Source: Ureibacillus yapensis (GTDB taxonomy: Bacteria > Bacillota > Bacilli > Bacillales_A > Planococcaceae). Taken from it: a DNA stretch of 64,000 bases. Shown here one piece after another: positions 8,369 through 17,654 of this stretch. Made by a program: the position numbers and the translations under genes. The stretch is taken from positions 124,001-188,000 of the forward strand of contig NZ_QWEI01000004.1 in assembly GCF_003515775.1 (NCBI RefSeq), written 5' to 3'. Under the pieces are notes generated by a model. The model searched no databases and was not told where the DNA came from. It saw only the letters and a list, made by a program, of their open reading frames with translations. How positions within the stretch are numbered: the stretch's first letter is position 1; each line of letters opens with the position of its first letter.

Positions 8369-10459
8369 TTGAAAAGTAAACTAATAGATTGGGAAAATTT
8401 TTATAAAGAACAAACAGAAATTTTTGAAGAAATGTTTAATAAGTTTGGAGTTCTAATTGAAAATAATGATTATAATAAAGTTCTTTTTGAGACAATATTT
8501 TGGGGATATAAAGGATTTTTTAGTCTAGCAGAGTTTGAATATTTATTTGGATATATTTTGAGTAGGAACAATGTAAATGCTAAAACAAATTGTTTTAGTT
8601 TTGATGATTTAACAAAAGTCAAAAAATGTTTAGAGTCGCTATTAGAAGCATGGGAACATTCAAATAATGCAAGGAAAGTTAAGGATACGAAAAATATAAA
8701 AGATCATACGAAAAATGCCTTATTAGCGTCTGTAACAAGTGATTATGTATTTCAAAGAGGTGAGAAAAATCTAGATTTACTTAGAAAAACGAATATAGGT
8801 ATTTTTAGTCAGCTTAGTAGGGAAATGAAAATATATTTTGGTTTTAATATTGAAGAAGCCTATTTAATAATGGATTATGTATTTGAAAAATACAAAGAAG
8901 CAATTACTGATATTACAAACCAACTTATTAAGGTTACTAATGGTAATAAAAATTTGTTCTTAGAAAAACTGCCTAGTATTGACAAAAGTGCGTTTTTAAT
9001 AACTATCCCACAATGTTCAAATGAAACTGGATTAGATAGTTCTGTGATAGAAAAGTTTTTTGAAATGTATAAATTAGAAATAGAAACTATTGAGACATCT
9101 TATAACTTTAAATACCCGACTGATTATAATTCATTTAGAGAAAATCCTATTATAAAAATGTCTAACGGCTATATATTACCGTGTATGACTACACTTTATT
9201 ATGAATTAGCACCTAAATTGACTGAGGCTTTAATTAACAATCAGGCTACTAAAGATAAATTTCTTAAAAAAAGAGGAGATTATTTAGAAGAGGAAGTAAA
9301 TAATTACTTTGCTAGAGTTTTTCCAAATTCAAAACTTTATAATTCACTTTATTATAAAGTTATTGAAGATGGTATAGAAAAAAGGTGTGAATTAGACCAT
9401 TTAATAATTTATGATACTAATGTTTTTATTGTTGAATCAAAAAGTGGGAAATTTTCAAAGCCTGCTAGGAGAGGGGCATATAATAGTTTTAAACAAGAAG
9501 TTCAAGAAAGTATAGAATATGCTTTTAAACAAGCAAAACGAACTAAAAACTATATCTTTGATAATGAAATTCCAATTTTCACTGATGAAAATGGAACAGA
9601 AATTACTGTTAATATAAATAAAGATTTAGTTATAAATTGGTTTTTAATAAATGTAACTTTAGAAAATTTTGGTGAAGTGGCTACTAATCTTAGTACATTA
9701 AATGATATTGGTATATATGAATATAATGAATATCCTTGGTCAGTTAATTTAAACGATTTAGAAAAAATATATGAATACTTAAAGCATCCAAGTCAATTTA
9801 TTCATTATATATATAGAAGACTTCAATCAAATAATAGTCAAACTAATAAGGTTTTAGCATTTTATGAACTAGATTTTTTATATCATTATCTGAATCACAA
9901 TATTTATTTTGAAGATGAAGAAAAAGCAATAATTTTTCTAGAAACAGGAGGTAATGAAGTACTAAACAATGCGATAACCGATAAGGAAGACCTTAGTAAG
10001 TATCAGCAATATATGCCTCTTGAAATTCTACAAGTAATAGAAGAGTTAGAAAATAAAAGACCACTTGGTTATTCAGAAATAATTTTGAATATATATGAAC
10101 TTAGTAAAGAAGGAAGAGAAGATTTTATAAATGCCTTCAAAAAGGGTATTGAAGATTATAAAAACGTTAATAAAGAAATAGAAATAATTCTTGAATCTGA
10201 AAATTTACTTTCCCATATTTTTATAGCTGAAAAAAAGAATTTTGATACTGAAAAGTGGAAGGGATTAACTCATCTAAGATTTTACCAAGCAAGATATAAA
10301 AAAATGGTATGTTTTATAAAGTATATGGACGAGGACGAAGAAAAATTATTTAATGGATTCATGATTTTAAGCGAGAAGGAATGGAGAGAAGATCCTGAGA
10401 TAGAAATGATTTCTGCGAAATTAGGAAATTATAAACTTAAAGGTATTAGTATAAAGTAG
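8369..10459 (+). CDS. large protein with PD-(D/E)xK (NERD-like) nuclease core
   Basis: A 696-residue soluble protein with an unrecognised helical N-terminal half. Residues about 302-360 match the NERD/restriction-endonuclease pattern: RGDYLEEEV (Glu 307-309), ELDHLIIYD (Asp343) and FIVESKSG (Glu356, Lys358). The C-terminal 330 residues are again unrecognised. It starts 8 nt after a GGGTGGAG ribosome site. It is extremely AT-rich, unlike the metabolic genes downstream, which points to recent transfer. It neighbours an HNH nuclease and a GIY-YIG relic, so an antiphage role is a reasonable inference; the specific system is not known to me. Confidence 0.7.
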   Translation: MKSKLIDWENFYKEQTEIFEEMFNKFGVLIENNDYNKVLFETIFWGYKGFFSLAEFEYLFGYILSRNNVNAKTNCFSFDDLTKVKKCLESLLEAWEHSNNARKVKDTKNIKDHTKNALLASVTSDYVFQRGEKNLDLLRKTNIGIFSQLSREMKIYFGFNIEEAYLIMDYVFEKYKEAITDITNQLIKVTNGNKNLFLEKLPSIDKSAFLITIPQCSNETGLDSSVIEKFFEMYKLEIETIETSYNFKYPTDYNSFRENPIIKMSNGYILPCMTTLYYELAPKLTEALINNQATKDKFLKKRGDYLEEEVNNYFARVFPNSKLYNSLYYKVIEDGIEKRCELDHLIIYDTNVFIVESKSGKFSKPARRGAYNSFKQEVQESIEYAFKQAKRTKNYIFDNEIPIFTDENGTEITVNINKDLVINWFLINVTLENFGEVATNLSTLNDIGIYEYNEYPWSVNLNDLEKIYEYLKHPSQFIHYIYRRLQSNNSQTNKVLAFYELDFLYHYLNHNIYFEDEEKAIIFLETGGNEVLNNAITDKEDLSKYQQYMPLEILQVIEELENKRPLGYSEIILNIYELSKEGREDFINAFKKGIEDYKNVNKEIEIILESENLLSHIFIAEKKNFDTEKWKGLTHLRFYQARYKKMVCFIKYMDEDEEKLFNGFMILSEKEWREDPEIEMISAKLGNYKLKGISIK

Positions 10460-10619
10460 TAGGTTGAGATAGAATAGACAGGAAAATAAATTGATATTTT
10501 AAAAGGAACAGTAAAAAGATTTTCTTTTTATTTTGAAAAAATAAGTTATACTAATATCTAGAGAAGGTTCTATAGACCGAGTTCAAATTAAATGTAATAC
10601 ACCTTAACTATATAAACTA

Positions 10620-10782
10620 AATGAGTGGTGCCGCTTGAGTCACCGTCAAGAGATTTCCAAGCTAGCGTGCAGGACGCCTGTTTGTCGGCATAATGCCACG
10701 CGAATTGTAAGTAGGCAAACTACACGCGTAGAAGCTTAAGTATTGGAGTTTCTGGACGCGGGTTCGACTCCCGCCGTCTCCA
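10620..10782 (+). ncRNA. ssrA: 3' part of tmRNA, 5' half missing (integration scar)
   Basis: The end reads as a tmRNA tRNA-like domain: TTTCTGGACG, the T-arm GGGTTCGACTCCC (10760-10772) and acceptor strand CGTCTCCA. Upstream are AGAAGCTTAAGT and GACGCCTGTTTGTCGGC, typical of the last pseudoknots of Bacillales tmRNA. The partner 5' strand (GGnGACGTTACGGATTCGACAGG) and the tag reading frame are absent between 10460 and 10620. The copy therefore cannot be functional. This is expected where an element has integrated in ssrA and carries a replacement end; the intact gene should lie to the left of the window. Confidence 0.8.
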
Positions 10783-10808
10783 TACAGTGAAATGTACTGA
10801 ATTTCATG

Positions 10809-10853
10809 GAGTGTCACAAACGTTGATTTATCAACGTTTATGACACTTTTTTA
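10809..10853 (+). terminator. tmRNA terminator
   Basis: AGTGTCA(C)AAACGTTGA pairs with TCAACGTTTATGACACT around a TTTA loop and is followed by TTTTTT. It lies 27 nt after the tmRNA 3' end. Confidence 0.85.
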
Positions 10854-10945
10854 ATGCCTTTGAATTGTCCTGAATTGGACTGAAACCTTATTATCCTTTT
10901 TGTTGTTCTTAGTGCATTAATCATTTTAGTTGTATAAAAGGACAG

Positions 10946-11071
10946 AACAAAAAGGTAGTCTTTATTTTAACTTTAATAATTATTATACTTCTTCTTATTG
11001 GTGTGGCGATAGTTATTAGAGTTGTTGTGCAAAATTTCGCTCCATACACCAAAAGATTAGTAACTCATTAA
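10946..11071 (+). pseudogene. start-less small membrane protein frame
   Basis: A frame of 41 codons reads NKKVVFILTLIIIILLLIG and ends QNFAPYTKRLVTH. It would be a plausible one-segment membrane protein. AAAGGA lies where a ribosome site should be, but the codon at the start position is AAC, not ATG/GTG/TTG. This looks like a small gene with a lost start, or a fragment. No family is assigned. Confidence 0.35.
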
Positions 11072-11094
11072 TTGTAATTAAATAACACATTGGT

Positions 11095-11165
11095 AAGCCG
11101 TATGCCTTAATAGGGCACGTAAGGTTTGATGAGGGGGTGGCCATGAAAATGGTCACCCTACTCTA
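11095..11165 (+). mobile_element. 3' tail of a group II intron (domains V-VI), rest deleted
   Basis: The 33-nt segment 11095-11127 has the domain V pattern: AAGCCGTATGCC, a short loop, then GGGCACGTAAGGTTT, with the AGC triad and the two-base CG bulge of the 3' strand in place. It is followed by a second hairpin (11131-11163, GGGTGGCCAT / ATGGTCACCC) at the position of domain VI, ending ..CTCTAT as introns of this class end in AY. No reverse transcriptase or domain I is present upstream, so it is a relic. Confidence 0.6.
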
Positions 11166-11288
11166 TGTTTATAGAAAATAATTTGTATAACATATTTTAT
11201 TCACTATCATTAATATATAACTACATTTGCTGTATAATTTTTTTATAGATATTTTAGTTTTGAAAATTTTATAAATGTAGGTGAATAG

Positions 11289-12221
11289 ATGAATATTGAT
11301 TACATAACTTTAAGTGCTTTAATAATTTCTATACTTGCACTGATATATACTGTTAGGACGTACTTGTTAAAATCAGGAGAAAAAGTGCGAGGAAGTTATG
11401 GTGTAACTTCAACTGTTGATAATGAGGATATATACCTTAGTCGTGTTACTTTGGAAAATTTGAAAGATAGAGCAATTGTAATATTTAGTATCTATTTACA
11501 AGTTGGGGAAAATTACTATATAGAGTTAGAAGATTTTGAAGAAGAACCATTAATTTTAAAACCATTTGAAGTATACAGAAGTCATTATGATCCTATTTTA
11601 TTTTACTCTGTCAATACTAAAAGAATTAAACTTGATGATTTAATTGAGGATAGAAATGTTAAGAAAAAAATTATATTATCAACTTCTAATGGTAAGCATG
11701 TGGTGAAACCATTTAAAAAGCACTGGAATCCTATTTCATTATTTTTCAAAAATCATCTAACAGCTGTGGTATCTATAAATAGATTAAAGTATAAGGGAAT
11801 TGGTTATGGTTCGAATATAAAATATTTGATTGAATTGTCCTATGATAAAGAAGAGGATATTGTAATCAAAGTGCATCAAAATGATTATCAAGTAAAAAAA
11901 TTTAAGAGCTTTACATACACTAAAGAATGTCTTGAAAATAAGGATACCTTGAAACAATTTATGTTACAACAAAGAGAAGAAGGAAAAATAGATTTTGTAA
12001 ATATAGAAGTGCATGATTTCAAGAAAGCCTATCTAGATAGATTAAAAAGTTTTAATAAAAATGAAATTATAGAGGCAAAATATTATGGAAAGATGAAATA
12101 CCATATAATAGGAAAATTATATACAGTATACTCTAATCTAAGATTAAAGTATGAAAACAATAAAATTAAGCGTAACAATCAAAAAAAGATCAAAGGAGTT
12201 AATAAAAAAACTAGTGAGTAA
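11289..12221 (+). CDS. unrecognised membrane-anchored protein (310 aa)
   Basis: One N-terminal membrane segment (about residues 6-24) is followed by a large soluble part, probably cytoplasmic given the KSGEK flank. Strand-rich segments alternate with charged helices, and the C-terminus is very basic (KIKRNNQKKIKGVNKK). No catalytic motif is seen. It is AT-rich like the island genes and sits between the tmRNA scar and a weaker copy of the tmRNA end at 12344. It was therefore probably imported. An AGGTGA ribosome site precedes the ATG. Confidence 0.6.
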   Translation: MNIDYITLSALIISILALIYTVRTYLLKSGEKVRGSYGVTSTVDNEDIYLSRVTLENLKDRAIVIFSIYLQVGENYYIELEDFEEEPLILKPFEVYRSHYDPILFYSVNTKRIKLDDLIEDRNVKKKIILSTSNGKHVVKPFKKHWNPISLFFKNHLTAVVSINRLKYKGIGYGSNIKYLIELSYDKEEDIVIKVHQNDYQVKKFKSFTYTKECLENKDTLKQFMLQQREEGKIDFVNIEVHDFKKAYLDRLKSFNKNEIIEAKYYGKMKYHIIGKLYTVYSNLRLKYENNKIKRNNQKKIKGVNKKTSE

Positions 12222-12343
12222 ATAATATATAATAATAGTTGCTCTTATTATTTGAATCATATATATAAAAATAAACTATTAAAAAGTCCAAAAAAGCCTT
12301 ATAAACATTGATGTGATAAGGTTTTGGGATCTTAGAACAGTAA

Positions 12344-12360
12344 ACACCCGCCGACTCCGT
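12344..12360. other. possible degenerate tmRNA-end scar
   Basis: CCCGCCGACTCCGTA matches the tmRNA acceptor region CCCGCCGTCTCCATA at 10770-10784 in 13 of 15 positions. Alone it is weak, but it lies at the junction between AT-rich imported sequence and the nuclease-helicase gene. It may be an old attachment scar. Confidence 0.35.
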
Positions 12361-12379
12361 AAATAAATATTTTAAGTTA

Positions 12380-12415
12380 ATAAAAAGAGAATGGAAACAA
12401 GCCATTCTCTTTTTA
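12380..12415. terminator. bidirectional terminator between 310-aa gene and nuclease-helicase
   Basis: AAAGAGAATGG pairs perfectly with CCATTCTCTTT around AAACAAG. A-rich and T-rich flanks on both sides let it serve the leftward helicase gene and the rightward gene. Confidence 0.8.
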
Positions 12416-14347
12416 ATTATTATAATTCCCTCCATTTTCCGCAACCAAATAAGTCTTAACTTCCCGTTGCTCCTCATACACCCTTCGAATACGTCCCTCC
12501 AAATATTCGGCCAAGGCTTTATCGGTACAATACACATAACATCCCTTTTGCCCGCGTGTCATAAGTGTGCGGTACGTATTCCGGATGATTTGGTCGACTT
12601 GTTTGTTGGCTTCTTCTGGTTGCTCTTTCATTTTCTTTTTGATGCCTCTGATGGATTGATCGGTTTTGGCGCGTTTTGTATAATCTGTAATAACCTGTCC
12701 ATTTTCATATCGTAAATCGTCTCCAACAATGACTCCGACATAATCAAATTCAAGACCCTGGCAGGTGTGGATACAGCCGGCTTCTTGAATGGAATCCTCG
12801 CTAATTGCCCAGATTTCATTTCCAAGATTCCAACTGATGGAGAAATTGTGATCTGGGATGACAATGTCATGTACATCGCTTTTGTTTTTTCCTTCAGAAA
12901 TCCAATCCCAGCAATAACCTGCAACCATTCGCGATTTATTATTTATTTTATTTTTCTCTTTTATTGTTTCAAACAGAGTATTTGGATTATCAAATACTTG
13001 GAAGTCATAGTCCATTCCTAAATCATTTTGATTGGCCGTTTCCCGAATTCCCAATACATCATCAAGCCAAGCAATGTAACCATCGGAACCCTCACACCGG
13101 AATTGAGAAGCCAGTTCTCCGTGAAATACTTTGACACCCAGTTGTTCTGCAAATTTCTCTATTAAGCCCACACTCCCAATATCCTTTAGCGTTACTTTCT
13201 GAGCTTCATCGATAAAGAAAATACTAAACTTTGCACTGTTCATTAGTTCTTTCACTTGGTTTTCGCCCAGGTTGCTAAATAAACCGGATTTTTCATTTAA
13301 TCGATGAGCTTCATCTACTATCAACACATCGAGCTCATTTTGATCGGCAGCATGAAAGCTTCCTGAACCTTTAAATAAATTATCGATACTTTTCTTCTTC
13401 ATCGTGCCTTTCAGCTTTGTGGCATAGACATCGCGCGGAGCACTGTTTTTCGTGACATACATGGCGAAAAAGTCTTCCTGGATCATTTGAACAAGTAGGT
13501 TGATGGCCAGTACGGATTTTCCTGTACCTGGGCCCCCTTGCACGATAAAAACTCCTTTTTCATTCTCTTGAATGCAAATTTTCGCATAGTGAAGAATCTG
13601 TTCATAGACAACTTTTTGATCATCAATCATGACAAATTCAGGATTTCCTTGCAGCATGCTTGCCATACTGTCTTGCAAGGACTTGGATGGCTTAATACGT
13701 CCGTTATCGATTTGGAAGATGATATTATTTTTATCTCCGTACTTAATGTACTTCTTTATATAAGAACGAAGCTTTTGCATCTCGCCCTTACGGAAAACAG
13801 GCGCTTTCTCGATATGTTCAGAATAGTGCAGATCGGTTAGTGGATCGTTCTCCTGAATCAAGTAATTATGTAAATACGCACAAGGCTTCAGTTTAATCGG
13901 AATTTCCCGTACGTTTTGATTAAAATCCTCTATTAAACTCGCATAGCTCCAAGCTTGGTAGGAAGGGTGAGTCGTTTGCCGATTGCCGCCGCCAACAAAA
14001 GTTTCTACAACGACTGCATCCATTCGGTCGTTCTTCTGCACGGATTCCCACTGTTTTAGCTCGACGATGACCGCGTGATCGTATTGCCCGTCATTGCCTG
14101 CAATAATAAAATCCACACGTTTCCCGGTATTCGGAATTTTAAATTCAATGGCGACAGCAGCATCACGTGGTATTTCACGATCACGCAAAACATTGGACAT
14201 ACGTTGGAGTGAATGATCCCAAGAGCGGATCTCATTACGGGATGTCCTGCCGATTTTCTTCTGATAGACATTATATAAACGATCAACAATCTGCTCATTC
14301 TCAACATCTGATAAAAATCCAGAGGTTGTAGATGCGTAGATAATCAT
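12413..14347 (-). CDS. PD-(D/E)xK nuclease fused to DUF2075 SF1-type helicase
   Basis: A 644-residue protein. The N-terminal 200 residues hold a restriction-nuclease-like fold with Glu68, GKRVDF (Asp79) and VELKQW (Glu96, Lys98). The C-terminal part is a DUF2075 (COG3410) ATPase: Walker A GGPGTGKS at 271-278, Walker B IVDEAHR at 343-349, then FFIDEAQKVT, and late helicase motifs near HTCQGLEFDYVGV. Such proteins are related to the helicase part of Schlafen-like proteins and often sit in defence islands. A substrate role in DNA or RNA processing is inference. Two broken relatives lie at 15.7 and 17.8 kb. GAGG lies before the ATG. Confidence 0.85.
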   Translation of the reverse strand: MIIYASTTSGFLSDVENEQIVDRLYNVYQKKIGRTSRNEIRSWDHSLQRMSNVLRDREIPRDAAVAIEFKIPNTGKRVDFIIAGNDGQYDHAVIVELKQWESVQKNDRMDAVVVETFVGGGNRQTTHPSYQAWSYASLIEDFNQNVREIPIKLKPCAYLHNYLIQENDPLTDLHYSEHIEKAPVFRKGEMQKLRSYIKKYIKYGDKNNIIFQIDNGRIKPSKSLQDSMASMLQGNPEFVMIDDQKVVYEQILHYAKICIQENEKGVFIVQGGPGTGKSVLAINLLVQMIQEDFFAMYVTKNSAPRDVYATKLKGTMKKKSIDNLFKGSGSFHAADQNELDVLIVDEAHRLNEKSGLFSNLGENQVKELMNSAKFSIFFIDEAQKVTLKDIGSVGLIEKFAEQLGVKVFHGELASQFRCEGSDGYIAWLDDVLGIRETANQNDLGMDYDFQVFDNPNTLFETIKEKNKINNKSRMVAGYCWDWISEGKNKSDVHDIVIPDHNFSISWNLGNEIWAISEDSIQEAGCIHTCQGLEFDYVGVIVGDDLRYENGQVITDYTKRAKTDQSIRGIKKKMKEQPEEANKQVDQIIRNTYRTLMTRGQKGCYVYCTDKALAEYLEGRIRRVYEEQREVKTYLVAENGGNYNN

Positions 14348-14610
14348 GAATTGGTCCTCATTTCAACTTCGTAATAATTAATCTTATTATTTATTTTAAT
14401 GGATAAAAATTACTGTAACAATGAATTTGTAAGATTCCATACTAGAAAAAACAGCTTAGAAAAGTGGATGAGAGCCTTTTATTAGAACAATAAAATATTG
14501 AGATATAACAAGGAAACAACCTCCCACAATGCATCGTATTTTTAAGTATTGAATTATAAGGAATTTCCAAAAAATGTGATACGATAGTTGGAAAGGGAGG
14601 GAAATAAATT

Positions 14611-15450
14611 ATGAAAAATTTTATTCCGGAAGTAACATTAAACGATGGATTGATTGTTCCGATGATTGGTTTGGGAACATACCAACTCAAAGGAGATGCA
14701 GGTGCAAAAGCAATTGAAAACGCGATAGAAAGTGGCTATCGCCTAATTGATACAGCCTACAATTATGAGAATGAAGGAACGGTTGGTGAAGCGGTTCGAC
14801 GCAGCAGCGTTTCGCGCGATGAATTGATTATTACGTCCAAGTTGCCGGGGCGCTATCAAACTTATGATTTGGCCATTCCGGCGATTCAAGAATCCTTGTA
14901 TCGGGCGAATTTCGACTATTATGATTTATTTTTGATCCATTGGCCGAACCCACAGCAAGAACATTATGTGGAGGCTTGGCAGGCATTAATTGAAGCAAAA
15001 AAACGCGGTTATGTCCGTTCAATCGGCGTATGTAATTTCTTGCCGGAGCATATGGAGCGACTGGAAAGGGAAACCGGTGTGAAGCCGAGCGTTAACCAAG
15101 TTGAATTACATCCGTTTTTCAATCAAGCTGAGCTTCGACAATGGCATAAAGACAACGGTATTGTGACGCAGTCATGGAGTCCGCTAACGCGTGCAAGGGA
15201 ATTGGAAAACGGTGTCCTTCAACAAATTGCGGATCATCATCAGAAGACAATCGCTCAAATAATATTGCGTTGGCATTTTGAACTGGGCTCTATTTCCATA
15301 CCAAAATCGGCATTACCAGCACGTCAACTTGAAAACTTGTCTATCTTTGATTTTTCACTCGAGGATAAGGAAATGGAGCAAATCGCCGAATTAACCCGTC
15401 CGAATGGGAGACTTAAAGGTCAAGACCCTGCAACATATGAAGAATTTTAA
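14611..15450 (+). CDS. aldo/keto reductase, AKR5-like
   Basis: A 279-residue NADPH-dependent carbonyl reductase. The catalytic tetrad is visible: Asp47 in RLIDTAYNYENE, Tyr52, Lys77 (ITSKLPG) and His110 (LIHWPNP). The NADPH-binding end has IPKSALPARQLEN. This subgroup (like YtbE and YvgN of B. subtilis and 2,5-diketogluconate reductases) reduces methylglyoxal and other aldehydes. It is a single-gene unit with GGGAGGG before the start and a strong terminator after the stop. It looks chromosomal in base use, in contrast to the island on its left. The exact substrate is unknown. Confidence 0.92.
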   Translation: MKNFIPEVTLNDGLIVPMIGLGTYQLKGDAGAKAIENAIESGYRLIDTAYNYENEGTVGEAVRRSSVSRDELIITSKLPGRYQTYDLAIPAIQESLYRANFDYYDLFLIHWPNPQQEHYVEAWQALIEAKKRGYVRSIGVCNFLPEHMERLERETGVKPSVNQVELHPFFNQAELRQWHKDNGIVTQSWSPLTRARELENGVLQQIADHHQKTIAQIILRWHFELGSISIPKSALPARQLENLSIFDFSLEDKEMEQIAELTRPNGRLKGQDPATYEEF

Positions 15451-15479
15451 TAAGTGAATAAACGCTGTTTAAAAAAATT

Positions 15480-15514
15480 GAGAGAATCATTTAACGATGA
15501 TTCTCTTTTTTCTA
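15480..15514 (+). terminator. terminator after the aldo/keto reductase
   Basis: AGAGAATCAT pairs with ATGATTCTCT around TTAACG and is followed by TTTTTTC, 30 nt after the stop. Confidence 0.85.
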
Positions 15515-15967
15515 CACATAAAATTTTTGTAGAATTGGAGGCTGTTAAGGTCGAAGAGATTAGAACACTCGGTGGTTTTAAACAACGACTATAGAGAATG
15601 CTAACCAAAAAAGAACACCTCTCTTTAGAGAATGTCCTATTTTAAAAGTCTATTTCGTTTTACCCTTTGTAGAAATTTTAAACGATCAACAATCTGCTCA
15701 TTCTCAACATCTGATTAAAATCCGGAGGTTGTAGATTCGTAAATAATCATGACTGTTCCTCATTTCAAGATATTATATATTTATACCAATTCACCTTATT
15801 TATTATTTTAGGGGATAAAAGACGCTGGAACAATCAATTCTAATAAGCTTATTAGGATAAATAATTATCACGATAAATATAATGAGAAGGCAAAAACGCT
15901 TGGAAATTCAGAGAATCCCCAAGCGCTATACTCTTTATTAAGTTGTATTGATTTTTGAAAACCGAAA
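15515..15967. other. debris region containing a helicase-gene 5' fragment
   Basis: No intact gene. It holds short relic frames (for example VEEIRTLGGFKQRL ending in a stop near 15590) and the 5' end of a DUF2075 gene copy listed separately. The 80 nt above that copy also resemble the upstream region of the intact gene. Confidence 0.45.
15678..15750 (-). pseudogene. 5' fragment of a second DUF2075 gene
   Basis: On the minus strand from the ATG at 15750 the translation is MIIYESTTSGF, a stop, then SDVENEQIVDRL. The intact gene starts MIIYASTTSGF-L-SDVENEQIVDRL. The match ends abruptly after 24 codons, and one codon is now TAA. Similarity continues upstream (to about 15845) into the promoter region of the intact gene. 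It is therefore a duplicate that was cut by deletion. Confidence 0.8.
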
Positions 15968-16609
15968 TTACTGTAAATTAAAGAAAACATTTCCGCCCAA
16001 CATCTCTTCATAGCGAAGTTGTGCTTTTTCTCCTGTTTTCACTAAATTGGCAATGTAACCTTCTTTTTCGTTGCCTGCGTACATTTCAAAGCTAAAATCA
16101 GGGTCAGTTGTTCCAAATACATCACCACTATAAATATCTCCGGACTCACTTACCATGTCAAAATTCATGATCCCATCGATAACAAGGGACAAATCTTGTG
16201 TTTCAGATTCAACAAATTTCACTTTTGTTTTGGCCAACACCCATTCATATCCTTCCGGAGCGGCTTCATTAAATTCATTCATAGACAATAATTTTTGGTA
16301 GGCCTCATCCCCGCGAATAACCTCTGTGATCGTTAAATCAAATTTGATTGCGTAGGGATTACCTTGGTCATCATATAACTCATCATTTACCGAAGCAGTT
16401 TTTTGGAATGGCACAGGATTTGTTCTAGTACCAAGTTTAGATTCAGACTCCTCTTTTTCTTCTTCTGGTTGAGCCGCATCTACTTTTTGTAAATCTTCAC
16501 TCTGTTGACTTTCTTCATTCAATTCAACATCTTTTGTATCTTGCCCACAAGCTGCAAGAAAAACTGTCGTTAATAATCCTAAGATAAGTAGTTTAAAACT
16601 GCTTTTCAA
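15968..16609 (-). CDS. lipoprotein with DUF4352-like extracellular domain (213 aa)
   Basis: The N-terminus is a lipoprotein signal (VFLAAC, Cys21), followed by an acidic linker (Glu/Ser/Gln rich, about residues 25-60) and a beta-rich domain with LGTRTNPVPF and later EWVLAKTKVKFVES. This matches the general layout of DUF4352-type immunoprotective or telokin-like lipoproteins. A TTG start follows an AAAGGAGAAAG site. It is paired with another lipoprotein just upstream in the same direction. Its role at the cell surface is unknown. Confidence 0.75.
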   Translation of the reverse strand: MKSSFKLLILGLLTTVFLAACGQDTKDVELNEESQQSEDLQKVDAAQPEEEKEESESKLGTRTNPVPFQKTASVNDELYDDQGNPYAIKFDLTITEVIRGDEAYQKLLSMNEFNEAAPEGYEWVLAKTKVKFVESETQDLSLVIDGIMNFDMVSESGDIYSGDVFGTTDPDFSFEMYAGNEKEGYIANLVKTGEKAQLRYEEMLGGNVFFNLQ

Positions 16610-16672
16610 TTTTTCTTTCTCCTTTAGTAAGTAGATTGTATTAAAAAATCTAACATGATTTAAAACGAGGTT

Positions 16673-17323
16673 TTATTCTGTTGTCGCTTCCTCTGCTTCC
16701 GCCATTGCCTCAAAAGCATCAGGATAAATGACTTCATCTATTACCTCTTGAGTTGATTCATCTTTCACAGTTATCGTTACCTTATAATTATCTGGATTTT
16801 CTCCGTTGAAAAGTTGATACATAGAACCTTGAAAACCTAATCCTAAAATGGCAAATCCATCGAAACTGTTCTCAAAGGATGCTTTATCTACCAATAAAGT
16901 AAACTCTGTAAATGATTTGTTATGAGTAATGTCTTTAATAGATACGTAATCTCCGCTGCTTTTCATCTCTTCAATTGCATCTGTAATAGATGTTCCCATT
17001 TCAGTCATCATTTTTTTATGGTCAGATTTCGACATTTTATAAGTGATTGAACCATCTTCATTTTTTGTGACTTCCTTAGCTCCGTCTTCTTCTGCCTCGG
17101 CAATAACAGTGTCTATATCTTCTCCCTCAATAAATGAAGCTGGTACCGTTACTTCTACATTTAATAGACCTTTGTCAACACTAACTCCTGATTCCTCTGT
17201 TTCTTCCTGCTTTTGTTCTGTTGCTTTTTCACTTTCACTACTTTTATCTGCTGATTCATTTGCTGAACAAGCAGTAAGGAAAGTAACCGATAGTATGAAA
17301 AGTATGTAGGTTAATTGTTTCAT
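16673..17323 (-). CDS. lipoprotein (216 aa)
   Basis: The start is placed at MKQLTY because GGGAGA lies 9 nt before that ATG; a farther ATG would overlap the ribosome site. The signal ends in LTAC (Cys19), then comes an acidic Ser/Glu/Lys linker and a domain from about residue 50 beginning LNVEVTVPASF. No enzyme motif is recognised. With the lipoprotein downstream (63-nt gap) it probably forms a two-gene unit. The pair separates two fragments of duplicated DUF2075 genes, so it may have been inserted or retained during rearrangement. Confidence 0.75.
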   Translation of the reverse strand: MKQLTYILFILSVTFLTACSANESADKSSESEKATEQKQEETEESGVSVDKGLLNVEVTVPASFIEGEDIDTVIAEAEEDGAKEVTKNEDGSITYKMSKSDHKKMMTEMGTSITDAIEEMKSSGDYVSIKDITHNKSFTEFTLLVDKASFENSFDGFAILGLGFQGSMYQLFNGENPDNYKVTITVKDESTQEVIDEVIYPDAFEAMAEAEEATTE

Positions 17324-17654
17324 ATAGAGTTCTCCCATCTTAATTAAAATATTACAATACTCCTATTGTTCTTCCATTATACTGCTTTTTTAATATATTT
17401 GTAGTATTTTTTTAATATTGGTTGTTGTTACCAAATTCAAAAAGGCACTCTCTTCGATTAATTTGTCGGAAAATCCTAGCATGAAGAAATACCGATATTG
17501 ACCATATTTTATGATAAGGAAATAAAGATATTATAAAAGAAGGTAATCAGGGGTTCGCAAAACCTATGAGAGTATATTAAGAAACGGGTCTTAAGCAATA
17601 CTGGTATTTTTACATATTAATTTAGAGAGATAAACAACGCTCCCAAAAATCCTA

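Larger units (their letters stand above)
10854..11288. other. intergenic region with a start-less TM frame and an intron relic
   Basis: Between the tmRNA terminator and the 310-aa gene there is no intact gene. It contains a hydrophobic frame lacking a start codon (10946-11071) and a group II intron 3' tail (11095-11165), each listed separately. The last 120 nt are AT-rich and probably hold the promoter of the next gene. Confidence 0.5.

Noticed and set aside
10460-10620. 5' half of a functional tmRNA (AGAATAGACAGG at about 10470)
   Set aside because: The resemblance to GGATTCGACAGG is weak, the pairing partner of the 3' acceptor strand is absent, and no tag frame is present.
12211-12537. Leftward frame overlapping the 3' end of the helicase gene
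   Set aside because: It runs through the bidirectional terminator and overlaps a firmly supported gene in another frame.
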